Shown: in pieces, positions 30,807 to 39,568 of the stretch | Numbering within the stretch: the stretch's first letter is position 1 | Layout of the letters: every line of letters begins with the position of its first letter | Assembly (NCBI GenBank): GCA_046727855.1 | Contig: JBKPDL010000156.1 | Location: 1-41,295 of the forward strand | From: DASPWV01 sp046727855 | GTDB lineage: Bacteria; Acidobacteriota; Vicinamibacteria; Vicinamibacterales; UBA2999 | Direction of reading: 5' to 3' | Length of the DNA: 41,295 nt | Notes under the pieces: model-generated | What the model was told of the DNA's origin: nothing | Seen by the model: the letters and a program-made list of their open reading frames with translations, nothing else | Database searches by the model: none | Program-made: the position numbers and the translations under genes

Positions 30807-32885
30807 ATGCGCCGCCGCCGGGTCTTCGTCGCTGCGGTGGGAGCGGCTTTGGCTATCGTCGCCATCGGAGCCGATGGCGACGATGCGCGGTACTCGAGCC
30901 CGCTGACGTGGAAGAAGGACCGTTTCGCCCGCGTCCTCGCGCTCGGCTACACTGACCTCGGAGCAAACGGGCGCGGCGCCACCGCAATACGATCCGTGGG
31001 CGGTGAGTCGTGCCTGGTGGGCCCGACGGTGGGCTTCGACGTGGACGACGGCTACGCGTTCGACATCGACGAGCCCGTCGAGCTCACCATCTCCTACGTG
31101 CCGGAACTGACCACGGCGCAAGCGATCCTCGTGCTTTTCGATCGCAACGGCGGCGACGGCCGTGGATTGGCGGAGATCGTGCCGGAGCGAACGGGACCGC
31201 TGGCGCGCACGACGGTTCGATTGGACCGCGCCCGCCTGGCAGGTCAGGGCGCGCAGGGCGTGGACCTGGCGATCAGCGGCCGCCAAGGCGCCATCGGCCT
31301 CTGCGACATCACCATCACACGCAGCGGGACTACGCGCACGCCGGCCGCCTTCGGCCGCCTACGGCTGGAAGTGAAGGATGCGGCGACGGGTCGCGCAGTA
31401 CCCGCCCGAGTCGGGTTCTACGACGAGACGGGGCGATTGCCGCTGCCGTCCGATCAGGCCGTCCCGGTGCGGCGATTCACCGATCGTATCCGCCGCGTGT
31501 GGATGAACCGGCGCGCATTCTGGCCCGTCGAGAGCCGCGAGGCTTTCTACGTCTCTGGTTCGTATGAAGCGCGCGTACCGGTGGGCACTTACGATCTCGT
31601 CGTGTCTCGTGGCCCTGAATATCGTCTGCATCGTCAAGAAATCACCCTCACGTCAGATCAGATGACCAGCGTGACCGTGTTGCTGGCGCGCTACGTCGAT
31701 CTTCCGGCGCGCGGCTGGTACTCTGGCGAATCGCATCTCCACTTGCAGCGCGATCGTGTGGCCGACGCGGAGGTGTGGACGCACGTGGCAGCCGAAGACC
31801 TGCACATCGCTCACCTGCTCGAGATGGGCAACATCATGGGCACCTACTTCAAGCAGCCGGCTTGGGGGAAGCAGGGGAGGTTCGAGCGCGACGATGTCGC
31901 GCTCGTGTCGGGGCAGGAGGATCCGCGGACCGTCGCCCGCGGCCACACGATTCACTGGAACGTAGACAGGCACACGCACTTCGAGCGCGGAGCGTTTTTC
32001 CAGTACCACCACGTGTTCGAGCGAACCCGGCGGGGAGGTGCTATCACCGGGTACGCCCATCATGGCGAGCTATTCAACGGACGCCGCGGGCTCGCAGTTG
32101 ACGTGCCATTTGGCCTCGTGGACTTCATCGAGGTGCTGCAAGGTGGCCGCATCGCGCTGGAGACCTGGTACAACTTCCTGAACTTGGGATTCCGCGTGCT
32201 GCCCGTGGCTGGTGCCGACTGGCCGTACTTCGGGCCTACCCTTCCGGGCGTGGAGCGCACCTACGTGAATATCGCGGGGGCATTCAACATCGACTCGTGG
32301 CTGGAGGGATTTCGACGAGGCCGGGTGTACGTGACCAACGGGCCTTTCCTCGAGCTCACGGTCAACGGCCGGCCAATCGGATCCGAGCTGAGGGTCCACC
32401 GGGGCGCAACACTTGAGATCGAGGCAACGGCTCAGATGAACCCCGACGTTGACAGGCTCGATCGCCTGGAGTTGGTGGTGCTCGGCGACGTTGCCAGGCA
32501 GGAGATCGCGCGCGGGCAGGATCGTGTCCGTCTGTCCACCACACTCACGGCCGATCGCAGTGTGTGGCTTGCAGTCCGCGCGTACGGCAGCCATCAGGAG
32601 GCGCAATTCACGACCGTCGCCCACAGCGCGCCCATCTACGTTGTGGTTGACAATGAGCCAACCTGGAAGGCAGCGGCGGTTGAGGAGCTGGTCGACCTGC
32701 AGCGCGGCCATTTGAACGCTCTGCTCACCGAGCCGGTAAACGCTGACGGCGCCCTTGAGTTCTTCGAGACGCGCGAGACGATTCTCGAGGAGTGGAAGCG
32801 GCAGCTGCCGTCGCTTACGCCCCGCATCAAGGAAGCGGATGCGCGCTATGTGGCGTTGCTCGAACGCGCGCGCACGTCACGCTGA
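30807..32885 (+). CDS. CehA/McbA-family metallohydrolase (second paralogue)
   Basis: The protein is 692 aa. ATG 30807 lies two bases after the receptor stop; the frame is open upstream inside the receptor gene but the signal peptide (RRRVFVAAVGAALAIVAI) fixes the start. It is collinear with the protein at 22754: CLVGPTVGFDVDDGYAFDID, ESHLHLQRD near residue 308 (HxH kept), GYAHHGELFNGRRG, VTNGPFLELTVN. It lacks the C-terminal hydrophobic segment of the first paralogue, so it should be soluble in the periplasm. Two diverged copies at the two ends of one operon suggest sequential or alternative hydrolysis steps. Confidence 0.82.
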   Translation: MRRRRVFVAAVGAALAIVAIGADGDDARYSSPLTWKKDRFARVLALGYTDLGANGRGATAIRSVGGESCLVGPTVGFDVDDGYAFDIDEPVELTISYVPELTTAQAILVLFDRNGGDGRGLAEIVPERTGPLARTTVRLDRARLAGQGAQGVDLAISGRQGAIGLCDITITRSGTTRTPAAFGRLRLEVKDAATGRAVPARVGFYDETGRLPLPSDQAVPVRRFTDRIRRVWMNRRAFWPVESREAFYVSGSYEARVPVGTYDLVVSRGPEYRLHRQEITLTSDQMTSVTVLLARYVDLPARGWYSGESHLHLQRDRVADAEVWTHVAAEDLHIAHLLEMGNIMGTYFKQPAWGKQGRFERDDVALVSGQEDPRTVARGHTIHWNVDRHTHFERGAFFQYHHVFERTRRGGAITGYAHHGELFNGRRGLAVDVPFGLVDFIEVLQGGRIALETWYNFLNLGFRVLPVAGADWPYFGPTLPGVERTYVNIAGAFNIDSWLEGFRRGRVYVTNGPFLELTVNGRPIGSELRVHRGATLEIEATAQMNPDVDRLDRLELVVLGDVARQEIARGQDRVRLSTTLTADRSVWLAVRAYGSHQEAQFTTVAHSAPIYVVVDNEPTWKAAAVEELVDLQRGHLNALLTEPVNADGALEFFETRETILEEWKRQLPSLTPRIKEADARYVALLERARTSR

Positions 32886-33046
32886 ACCCTGAGCAGCCGG
32901 GTTGGCAAGACCGTTTGTGTTCGGCTTGGAACTTGTGGCTACCAAAATAGACCGTCCGTAGCGAAATTGCGGATTTCCTCGGATGCGCGGTGACCGAGAG
33001 GTGTACGATTCGGCGGCGGTCGCGTATTACAACGCTGGCGCGCCGA

Positions 33047-34024
33047 TCAGTCGCTCGGCCCCGCCTGTTGCTTTACGTACCGCGCCACCTGCTCTCCGGT
33101 CGCAAACCACACGCCCGGCTTTTGCTTCATGTAGTGAACGAGTCGGTCGAGATATCCGATGCGCGACCGCATGCCGACGACGTGGGGGTGGAGCGTCAGG
33201 ACAAAGAGCGTCCCTTCTTGATAAGCGACATCGAAGTCGTCGCGAAACGTCTCGAAGATCAGCTCAGGCGACGGGAGCAGGCCGGGTCCGGTGCGCACCG
33301 AGGTGAGGAATCGGTAGTCATTGCGATACACGTTGTTCGGCAGCTCCACGATGTCGGATCGCTGCCCATCGAGGAGCACCTCATACGGCTCGTCGCGGCC
33401 CTGCAGTGTACTGTCGTACAGGAAACCGCTTTTCCTGAGCAGTCCCATCGTGTGCAGGCTCAGCGTCCCTGACGGTCCGCGAGCGCCAACCGGCTTGCGA
33501 CCGGCGACAGTGCTCACTCGCTCTATCGCGCGCGAGAGGAGTCGCTCTTCCTCGGCCGCATCGTTGAGGGCCGCGACGTTTTCGTCGCTCCACCCCAGGA
33601 CTCCAATCTCGTGGCGCTTGCGCTTGACGATCTCAGGTAGCATCTGCGGATCGACGAGATCCGCCACGGCGGACACGAAGAACGTCGCCGGCACGTCGTG
33701 CCGATCGAGCAGCTCGTGGACGCGGGCGAGGCCCTGGGCCGCACCGAACTCGCCGCCCGTCATGGCCACAACGGCCGTGTCGCCGCGCGCCAGCTGGTTA
33801 GCCGAGTTGTTGATGTTGAACGTCAGCGCCACGGCTACGCGCGCGCCGTTCGGCCAGACCTTTGGATTGAGTGAGCGTCCCGAGCGAACGTGGTTCGACG
33901 CTTCGCGTAGCTGTGCCTCCGTCCATTTGCGACCCGGCTGATTATCCGGGCGCGGTTGCTGCGCCGCCGTGCCGGCCACCAGCACGCCGATGCTGAGCGC
34001 GACGATCAGTCCGGTGTAGCGCAC
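33047..34024 (-). CDS. NodB-fold polysaccharide deacetylase family protein, probably inactive
   Basis: The protein is 325 aa from GTG 34024, which has AGGGAGGG upstream; the frame extends 19 codons further but that would overlap the upstream gene. Signal peptide (GLIVALSIGVLVAGTAAQ). The fold is clear (WPNGARVAVAL, ATFFVSAVADL, KPVGARGPSG, LTLHPHVVGMRSRIGYLDRL). The usual metal ligands are changed: the Asp motif reads TFNINN (N70 where the paralogue has D71), and the HxxxH motif reads LGWSD (L143, D147) where the paralogue has HGWIH. It follows its intact paralogue by 11 bases. It may be a pseudoenzyme or may use other chemistry. Confidence 0.82.
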   Translation of the reverse strand: MRYTGLIVALSIGVLVAGTAAQQPRPDNQPGRKWTEAQLREASNHVRSGRSLNPKVWPNGARVAVALTFNINNSANQLARGDTAVVAMTGGEFGAAQGLARVHELLDRHDVPATFFVSAVADLVDPQMLPEIVKRKRHEIGVLGWSDENVAALNDAAEEERLLSRAIERVSTVAGRKPVGARGPSGTLSLHTMGLLRKSGFLYDSTLQGRDEPYEVLLDGQRSDIVELPNNVYRNDYRFLTSVRTGPGLLPSPELIFETFRDDFDVAYQEGTLFVLTLHPHVVGMRSRIGYLDRLVHYMKQKPGVWFATGEQVARYVKQQAGPSD

Positions 34025-34035
34025 GATGTCCCTCC

Positions 34036-35016
34036 CTATCGTCCCGCCGTGTTGCTGATTCCCGTCTGCTGTTTGATCCACTTGGCGATTTCTTCCGCGG
34101 TGGCAAACCAGACGTCCGGCTTCGACTTCATGTAGCGGATCAGGTCCTCCAGTTGCCCGATGCGCGAGCGCTGTCCAGTGATGTGCGGATGCATGGTCAG
34201 CATGAACATCGTGCCTTCCTTATACGCCACATCGAAGTCGTCCTTGAAGGTCTGCACGATCATCCGCGGCGACGGAAAATCGCCGCCGGCGCCGTACATC
34301 GGCGAGTCGTCGATGATCCAGTTGACGGGGAGCTCGATCAGACCCGTTGGCTGTCCATCGAGCAGGATCTCGTGCGGTTCATCCATTGCCTGCAGGCTGC
34401 TGTCGTAGAGCAGCCCTGCCTTCTTGAGCAGCCCGATGGTGTGCGTGCTCATCGTCCAGGAGGGATTGCGATTGCCCACGGGCCTTCGACCCCACTGCTT
34501 CTCGAGGAGATCCAGCGCCTGCGAGATCAAGCGCCACTCCTCCACCGGGTCGTCCAGCGTCATCGGGTTCTCGTGAATCCAGCCGTGAATGGCCACTTCA
34601 TGGTGTTTGCGCTTGTTGATTTCCTGGATCATCTCCGGGTGCATCATCGCCGCGACCGCAGGGATGTAGAACGATGCCGGCACGTTGTACTTGTCGAACA
34701 GCCGCAGCATGCGCGGCAACCCGTCGAGCGCGCCGTACTCACCCGCTGAGATGGCGACAGGGTTGGTATTGCCGGCGTTCAGCGCAATCGAGAAGTTGTC
34801 GGGATCGACCGACAAACAGACGGCGACCCGCGCGCCGTTCGGCCACGCCTTTGGTGTGAGCTTCCGGCCGGCGCGCACGTGATGGGCCACCTGTCGAATC
34901 TGCTGCTCGCTCCAGCGCAGGCCAGGCTGATCCTGCGAGGCTGACTGCTGTGCAACCAGCGCCGCCGCTCCTGCGGCGATGACCAGCACGCCGGCCGCCG
35001 CGACTCGAATACGCAT
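34036..35016 (-). CDS. NodB-fold polysaccharide deacetylase family protein
   Basis: The protein is 326 aa from ATG 35016 with AGGAGG upstream. Signal peptide (AAAGVLVIAAGAAALVAQQ). Metal and catalytic motifs are intact: SVDPDN (D71, D73), HHEVAIHGWIHE (H144, H148), RNPSWTMSTHT, and TMHPHITGQRSRI. This subfamily includes de-N-acetylases and amide-cleaving relatives acting on small molecules as well as on polysaccharides, so the substrate is open. It is 14 bases after the TonB receptor and 11 bases before its degenerate paralogue; the three form one operon. Confidence 0.85.
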   Translation of the reverse strand: MRIRVAAAGVLVIAAGAAALVAQQSASQDQPGLRWSEQQIRQVAHHVRAGRKLTPKAWPNGARVAVCLSVDPDNFSIALNAGNTNPVAISAGEYGALDGLPRMLRLFDKYNVPASFYIPAVAAMMHPEMIQEINKRKHHEVAIHGWIHENPMTLDDPVEEWRLISQALDLLEKQWGRRPVGNRNPSWTMSTHTIGLLKKAGLLYDSSLQAMDEPHEILLDGQPTGLIELPVNWIIDDSPMYGAGGDFPSPRMIVQTFKDDFDVAYKEGTMFMLTMHPHITGQRSRIGQLEDLIRYMKSKPDVWFATAEEIAKWIKQQTGISNTAGR

Positions 35017-35030
35017 ATCCGGTCCTCCTG

Positions 35031-37874
35031 CTAAAAAGTGTAGCGTGCTCCCCACTGCAGCTGCCGCGGATCGCGGGCGCCGGTACGAACGAGGAATGCA
35101 GTCACGTTCATGTTGTTGTTTCCGCCGGTGAGGTCAACGAAGTTGGGCACGTTGAACATCTCGAGGAACAACTCCAGGCGCCGATCCGCGCCAAGTGAAA
35201 CGGCCTTTGTCAGCCGGAGATCGAGACCGCGCGTCATCTTCAGCTCCAGCAACGAGGCGTCTAGCGGCGGCAGCCGGAGCAAGGCTCGGTATTCGTTGAT
35301 GATGCGCAGTTCCTCTTCGACGTCGCCGCGTCCGACGCGCGGTGGGAGACCCTCCGGGCGATCGCCGGCCGTATTGCCATCGCCGTCGAGATCGAGGCCG
35401 GCTTGAATTCTGCCAAGCGGAAACCCGCTCACCAGCCTCAGGATGCCGCTCAACTGAAACTGCCAGGGCAAGAGCGCCGATGCCGACACCGTGAGGTTGT
35501 GCCGTGTGTCGGTCGTGTTGTAACCGGCTTCATGCGGCGTGCGCTGCGTCCCGCGGATCGTGCTGTAGAAGTCGACGCCGTCCAGCCAGCTTCTCGACAG
35601 TGTGTACGAAACTTGGAGGCTGTTCCCGCCGCGCACACGCGTGCGCAGTTGCGCCTCGAGCGCGTCGTAGGTGCTCTTACTGTAATTCTCGACCACTGTG
35701 ACGCGACTGAACGTTGGCACCGGACGTGGGTTCGACGCGCTGATCGCGCCGCTCGCCGGCAGGTTGCGATCTGTCGAACCGAGCTGATCAGCCCCGCGCG
35801 TGTGGATGTAGTCGACGTCCAGGGCCGTGACGTTGTTCATCTGCCAGCCGATGCCCGCGCTGGTGTTATACGAGCGCGGCAGACCGAAATCGTCGGCAAG
35901 CAACAGCACCGATCGCACGCCTCCTTGAGCGAGATAGGCGTCGAGGCTCTGTCCGCCGAGCACGGCGTTCACGTCGGGGAACAATCGCAGTCGCTGCGGA
36001 TCCTGGATGATCACCGCCCCGCCAATGGTCATGTCCTGCACGGTGGCATCGAACCAGGGCCGGTTTCGCGTCACGTAGACGCCCCAGCCGCCCCGCGCCA
36101 CCAGTTTTCCGGTTCCGTTCAAGTCCCACGTGACTCCGATCCGGGGCTGAACATTGTCGTAGTCATTGCCGCGATTGGTGCTGATGAAATGCTCGATCCC
36201 GACAAAGCGCGGGTCGCCGATCAACCCCTCGAAGAAGTCGTTCAGCCGCATGTTCGTGTCGACGTCGTAGCGCACGCCCAGATTCATTCGCACACGGCTC
36301 GCCACACGCCAGTCGTCCTGAACGAACGCGCCAACCGTGTAGGTCCGATAGTCGTAGAAGCCGGGGTTCTGAATCGTGAGCGAAAACGGCCACGTTCGCG
36401 GGTCGTCCGCATTGAACGACACATCGGTGTTGAACGCAAAGCGGCCCTTCTCGTTGAAGTGCGCTTCGAACGGGAAAGAGTAGACGCGGGAGAGCTCGCC
36501 GCCGAACTTCAGGTCGTGCGCTCCGGCGTTGACGTACAGCGAGTCGTTGATCGTCTCGGTGTGGCGGTCGAAGTACTGAGGCGCGATGTTGTTCTGTCCC
36601 CAACTGAACGACGGACGCGTGATGCCAAGGCCGTCACCGTTGGGCACGGTCGCGAGAAAGTCCTTCAACAGATGGAAACGCAGCGTGTTGACGCGGTTGT
36701 TGCCCAGCACCCAGTTGTGCTCGGCGACAAGGCTGTGGGCGCGGATCTTGTCGTCGGTCGAATTGCTGGTGAGCCTGAGGCCGTCGACCAGGCGATCGGG
36801 CTGGTGCGGCCCGCCAATCGACTGGTTGTTATAGGCGTAGCGAACCACCAGCGCGTGCGCGGAATTGGCGCGATGATCCAGCCTCACCGTCACCATGTCG
36901 TCCCGCGAGGGCGTCGCGTAGACGCCGTTCTCCTGTGCGGCGAAGGGGTTGGTCGCCGGTAACGACGTGATCGTCGTCGCGTTGACGTCGAGATGCTCGG
37001 CGGCGGCGAAGTAGTGGGTGCGGTTGCGCGCGATCGGTCCTCCAAGCGACCCGCCGACGCGAGTTTGATTGAACGGCGGCTTGGTGGCGGCAAAGTAGTT
37101 TTTCGCGTTCAACTTGTTGTCGCGGCCGAAATAGAAGCCGCTGCCGCGCATCTGGTTCGTGCCCGACTTGGTGACAACGGTGACGACCGCGGTAAGGGCG
37201 TTGCCGTACTGCGCGTCAAAATGGTTGCGGAATACCCGGAACTCCTGCACCGCATCCTGAGTGACATTGATCGTCGGGCTGCCCCAGTCGGTGTCGTCGA
37301 CAGACCCGCCGTCCACTAGCGTCGTGTAGCCGTTTCGCTGATCGGCCACGCCTCCGAACTTCGTGAACGCGAACTTGCCAGTGCCGGCCGTCGGTCCGGA
37401 CCCGGGAAGCAGCTGCGACAACGTGAGGAAGTTGCGCGTGATGGTTGGCAGTACGAGCAACTGTTCCCCTTCCACCACGGAGGAAGGCTGCGACTTGACG
37501 ACGCCTACCAGTGAGAGCTCGGCCGACACAGTGAGATTTTCCGACACCGCAGCCACTGACAGCTTGAAGTCGATCGCCGCGTCGGTGCCGACGAACAGAA
37601 CGACGTCGCGCTGGACGGTCGCAAAGCCTTGGAGCTCGACGGTGATGTCGTACGGAGCCGGCTGTAGCGCGACCGCCCGATAACGTCCATCCACTCCCGT
37701 GACGACCTGCTGGGCCACGCCATTCGACTTGTTGGTGATTTTGACGGTCGCGCCCGGAAGCGCAGCCCCGGTATCGTCGACGATGACGCCGCCGACGCTC
37801 GCGCCTACCGATTGCGCGACGGCAACGGGGACAAATAGGCACAGGAGCGCAAGCGCTGCCAGGAAACGCACCAT
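35031..37874 (-). CDS. TonB-dependent receptor of the deacetylase operon
   Basis: The protein is 947 aa from ATG 37874, which has AAGGAGGAC upstream; the frame extends 17 codons further. Signal peptide (FLAALALLCLFVPVAVAQ), carboxypeptidase-regulatory-like domain (GGVIVDDTGAALPGATVKI), plug (SENLTVSAELSLVGVVKS, less canonical than in the other three receptors), barrel ending in QWGARYTF. It leads a three-gene operon with the deacetylase paralogues, which suggests that these process its ligand or release it at the cell surface. Confidence 0.92.
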   Translation of the reverse strand: MVRFLAALALLCLFVPVAVAQSVGASVGGVIVDDTGAALPGATVKITNKSNGVAQQVVTGVDGRYRAVALQPAPYDITVELQGFATVQRDVVLFVGTDAAIDFKLSVAAVSENLTVSAELSLVGVVKSQPSSVVEGEQLLVLPTITRNFLTLSQLLPGSGPTAGTGKFAFTKFGGVADQRNGYTTLVDGGSVDDTDWGSPTINVTQDAVQEFRVFRNHFDAQYGNALTAVVTVVTKSGTNQMRGSGFYFGRDNKLNAKNYFAATKPPFNQTRVGGSLGGPIARNRTHYFAAAEHLDVNATTITSLPATNPFAAQENGVYATPSRDDMVTVRLDHRANSAHALVVRYAYNNQSIGGPHQPDRLVDGLRLTSNSTDDKIRAHSLVAEHNWVLGNNRVNTLRFHLLKDFLATVPNGDGLGITRPSFSWGQNNIAPQYFDRHTETINDSLYVNAGAHDLKFGGELSRVYSFPFEAHFNEKGRFAFNTDVSFNADDPRTWPFSLTIQNPGFYDYRTYTVGAFVQDDWRVASRVRMNLGVRYDVDTNMRLNDFFEGLIGDPRFVGIEHFISTNRGNDYDNVQPRIGVTWDLNGTGKLVARGGWGVYVTRNRPWFDATVQDMTIGGAVIIQDPQRLRLFPDVNAVLGGQSLDAYLAQGGVRSVLLLADDFGLPRSYNTSAGIGWQMNNVTALDVDYIHTRGADQLGSTDRNLPASGAISASNPRPVPTFSRVTVVENYSKSTYDALEAQLRTRVRGGNSLQVSYTLSRSWLDGVDFYSTIRGTQRTPHEAGYNTTDTRHNLTVSASALLPWQFQLSGILRLVSGFPLGRIQAGLDLDGDGNTAGDRPEGLPPRVGRGDVEEELRIINEYRALLRLPPLDASLLELKMTRGLDLRLTKAVSLGADRRLELFLEMFNVPNFVDLTGGNNNMNVTAFLVRTGARDPRQLQWGARYTF

Positions 37875-38285
37875 GACGTCCTCCTTCTGCCGGCGAGTCA
37901 GAAGTACACGCTCGCGCGTTGCCAACTGTCACACCCACGAGTCCATCACCGAGCGCGTTCGCGTGAATGCTCGGGGCCGATCATCGGCTCATCGAGAGAC
38001 GCTGTCAAGGATGCTGCGTGTGCCATGCGAGAGCGAAGTTCGGCATTCGATTGCATGAGCGTGGTGTCACGTTCGCTGTGGTCGGGCAATCGTGCGTTGG
38101 AGTGCGGCGACGACCGTCCGATGGACACGTAATACGGTCACATCGGCAACTCACCGCAACGCGAAGCGATGAAGTTGCTCGAATCTCGAGCTGGTCGATC
38201 CAGCGCTTGCTGGTCCGATCACATTCGCGATCGCGAACGAGCACGCCCGCGCGGAACTCGAGCTTAAGATTTATCCGGTCGCCTG
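37875..38285. other. Stretch without a recognisable gene
   Basis: The first hundred bases should contain the promoter of the minus-strand receptor operon, but I see no convincing -35/-10 pair. The rest has only short open frames without family motifs. It may be eroded mobile-element DNA belonging to the integrase remnant that follows. Confidence 0.4.
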
Positions 38286-38465
38286 ATGCTCGGCCACGCC
38301 GACATCAAGCAAACACAGCGATACGTGAACATCACCGACGAAGAACTGCGGAAGGCGATGACAGGGGTGTGGGTGCGACGTCGTCAGCTTCGGTTCTCGA
38401 CGCGCTCGTCGATGGGTTCTGAGTCCGACGAAAGTCGAGCGGTCAACGAGGAGGAGTGCCCGTAA
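38286..38465 (+). pseudogene. C-terminal remnant of a tyrosine recombinase (phage integrase family)
   Basis: The reading MLGHADIKQTQRYVNITDEE and LRKAMTGVW contains the conserved LGHxxIxxTxxY box with the catalytic tyrosine and is followed by a basic tail, stopping at 38463-38465. An in-frame stop at 38265-38267 and the absence of the RxxR part show that the N-terminal body is lost. It lies about 55 bases from the 3' end of tRNA-Arg, the classic integration target of this family. Confidence 0.75.
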
Positions 38466-38519
38466 TTGAACTTGAGACTCCACCGATTGTCAGTCACTTG
38501 TCAGTCGCCACTGAAAAAG

Positions 38520-38596
<77 letters not shown>

Positions 38597-38691
38597 GTTT
38601 GCTGCGAGCAGTCCACTTTATCGCATCGAATCCGGACCCAAGCGGGCGCTCGACACGTCCAACCAAATATTGACCGCTCGAGTAATCCGCC

Positions 38692-39558
38692 ATGGCCACG
38701 AACTACACGGTCGTATGGGGCGACACGCTGACGAAGATCGCAACAAAGCACGGGTTTAGCGACTGGAGAATTATCTACAACCACCCAAGCAATGCCGCCT
38801 TCAAAGCGAAACGCCCCAACCCCGACAAGATTTTCGTCGGTGACGTTCTCGTGATTCCTGATAATCCCGCGTCTCAAGTACCTCCGGCGTCTCCAGCGCC
38901 CCCCTCCCCGTCATCAGCGCCGCCCAAGAGACTGCCGGACTTGCCATTCTTCGTTAAAGGGCAGCGGTTTCTGATTGGGCAGCCGACTTTTCAGACCTGC
39001 TGGGCCGCCTGCATGGCGATGTTCAAGAGTTGGAAGGCCGGCAAGAAGCTGGAAATCAAGGACGTTCTGAAACCGAGCGTTAAGCACCTTGCGATGTTTG
39101 AGCTCAGTCGAGGCTTGCCGACGAAGGAGCTTGGATCATTTGGTACTACCTTCGGTTTGAAGCCTGAACCTGAAGATCCCGAAGTGGTCAAGGCTTTGGT
39201 TAACGCCGTAAAGATCAAGCCCTTCGATCCTGCGACGCTCGCAACCAGCATGTTTTCCCCCGCGGTGTTCCTCTCCCTGATGCAGGACCACGGTCTCTTG
39301 ATCGTCGCCAGCTTCACGTCGGACGGAGGCACGCTCAACCTCGGTGGTCACGTGCGCGTCATGTACGGAATGGAAGGAAGTTTAACTGACGTTGCAAACT
39401 GCCGAGTTCATCTACTTGATCCCTTCAACGGGTTCAACGACAAGGGTCGCGATATCAGGATCGGCTTCAATCAGTTTATCTTCGAATACTTCACGATGTT
39501 CTTCACGTTCCATCGCGAGCGTGGAACAGAGGAACTCGTCCAGATTATTCACGCCTAA
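38692..39558 (+). CDS. LysM-domain papain-like cysteine protease, no signal peptide
   Basis: The protein is 288 aa. A LysM domain covers about residues 4-56 (YTVVWGDTLTKIATKHGF ... GDVLVIP). A proline/serine-rich linker spans 60-80. A papain-like (C70/AvrRpt2-like) peptidase domain follows, with QTCWAACMAMF (C103), GGHVRVMYG (H220) and LLDPFNG (D243) as a likely Cys-His-Asp triad. The N-terminus begins directly with LysM and lacks a signal peptide. Such LysM-led cytosolic proteins are often cargo or adaptors of contractile injection systems, so an effector role is possible, but none of that machinery lies in the window. Base composition is lower in GC than its neighbours, and it sits between tRNA-Arg and pgi, so acquisition by transfer is plausible. 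Confidence 0.75.
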   Translation: MATNYTVVWGDTLTKIATKHGFSDWRIIYNHPSNAAFKAKRPNPDKIFVGDVLVIPDNPASQVPPASPAPPSPSSAPPKRLPDLPFFVKGQRFLIGQPTFQTCWAACMAMFKSWKAGKKLEIKDVLKPSVKHLAMFELSRGLPTKELGSFGTTFGLKPEPEDPEVVKALVNAVKIKPFDPATLATSMFSPAVFLSLMQDHGLLIVASFTSDGGTLNLGGHVRVMYGMEGSLTDVANCRVHLLDPFNGFNDKGRDIRIGFNQFIFEYFTMFFTFHRERGTEELVQIIHA

Positions 39559-39568
39559 CGCACGCGAC

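Noticed and set aside
32885..32903. AACCC/GGGTT hairpin after the plus-strand operon as a terminator
   Set aside because: The stem is only five base pairs and there is no T run.
35403..36962. Plus-strand open frame of 519 codons opposite the fourth TonB receptor
   Set aside because: It is a compositional shadow of a receptor with a full set of domain motifs.
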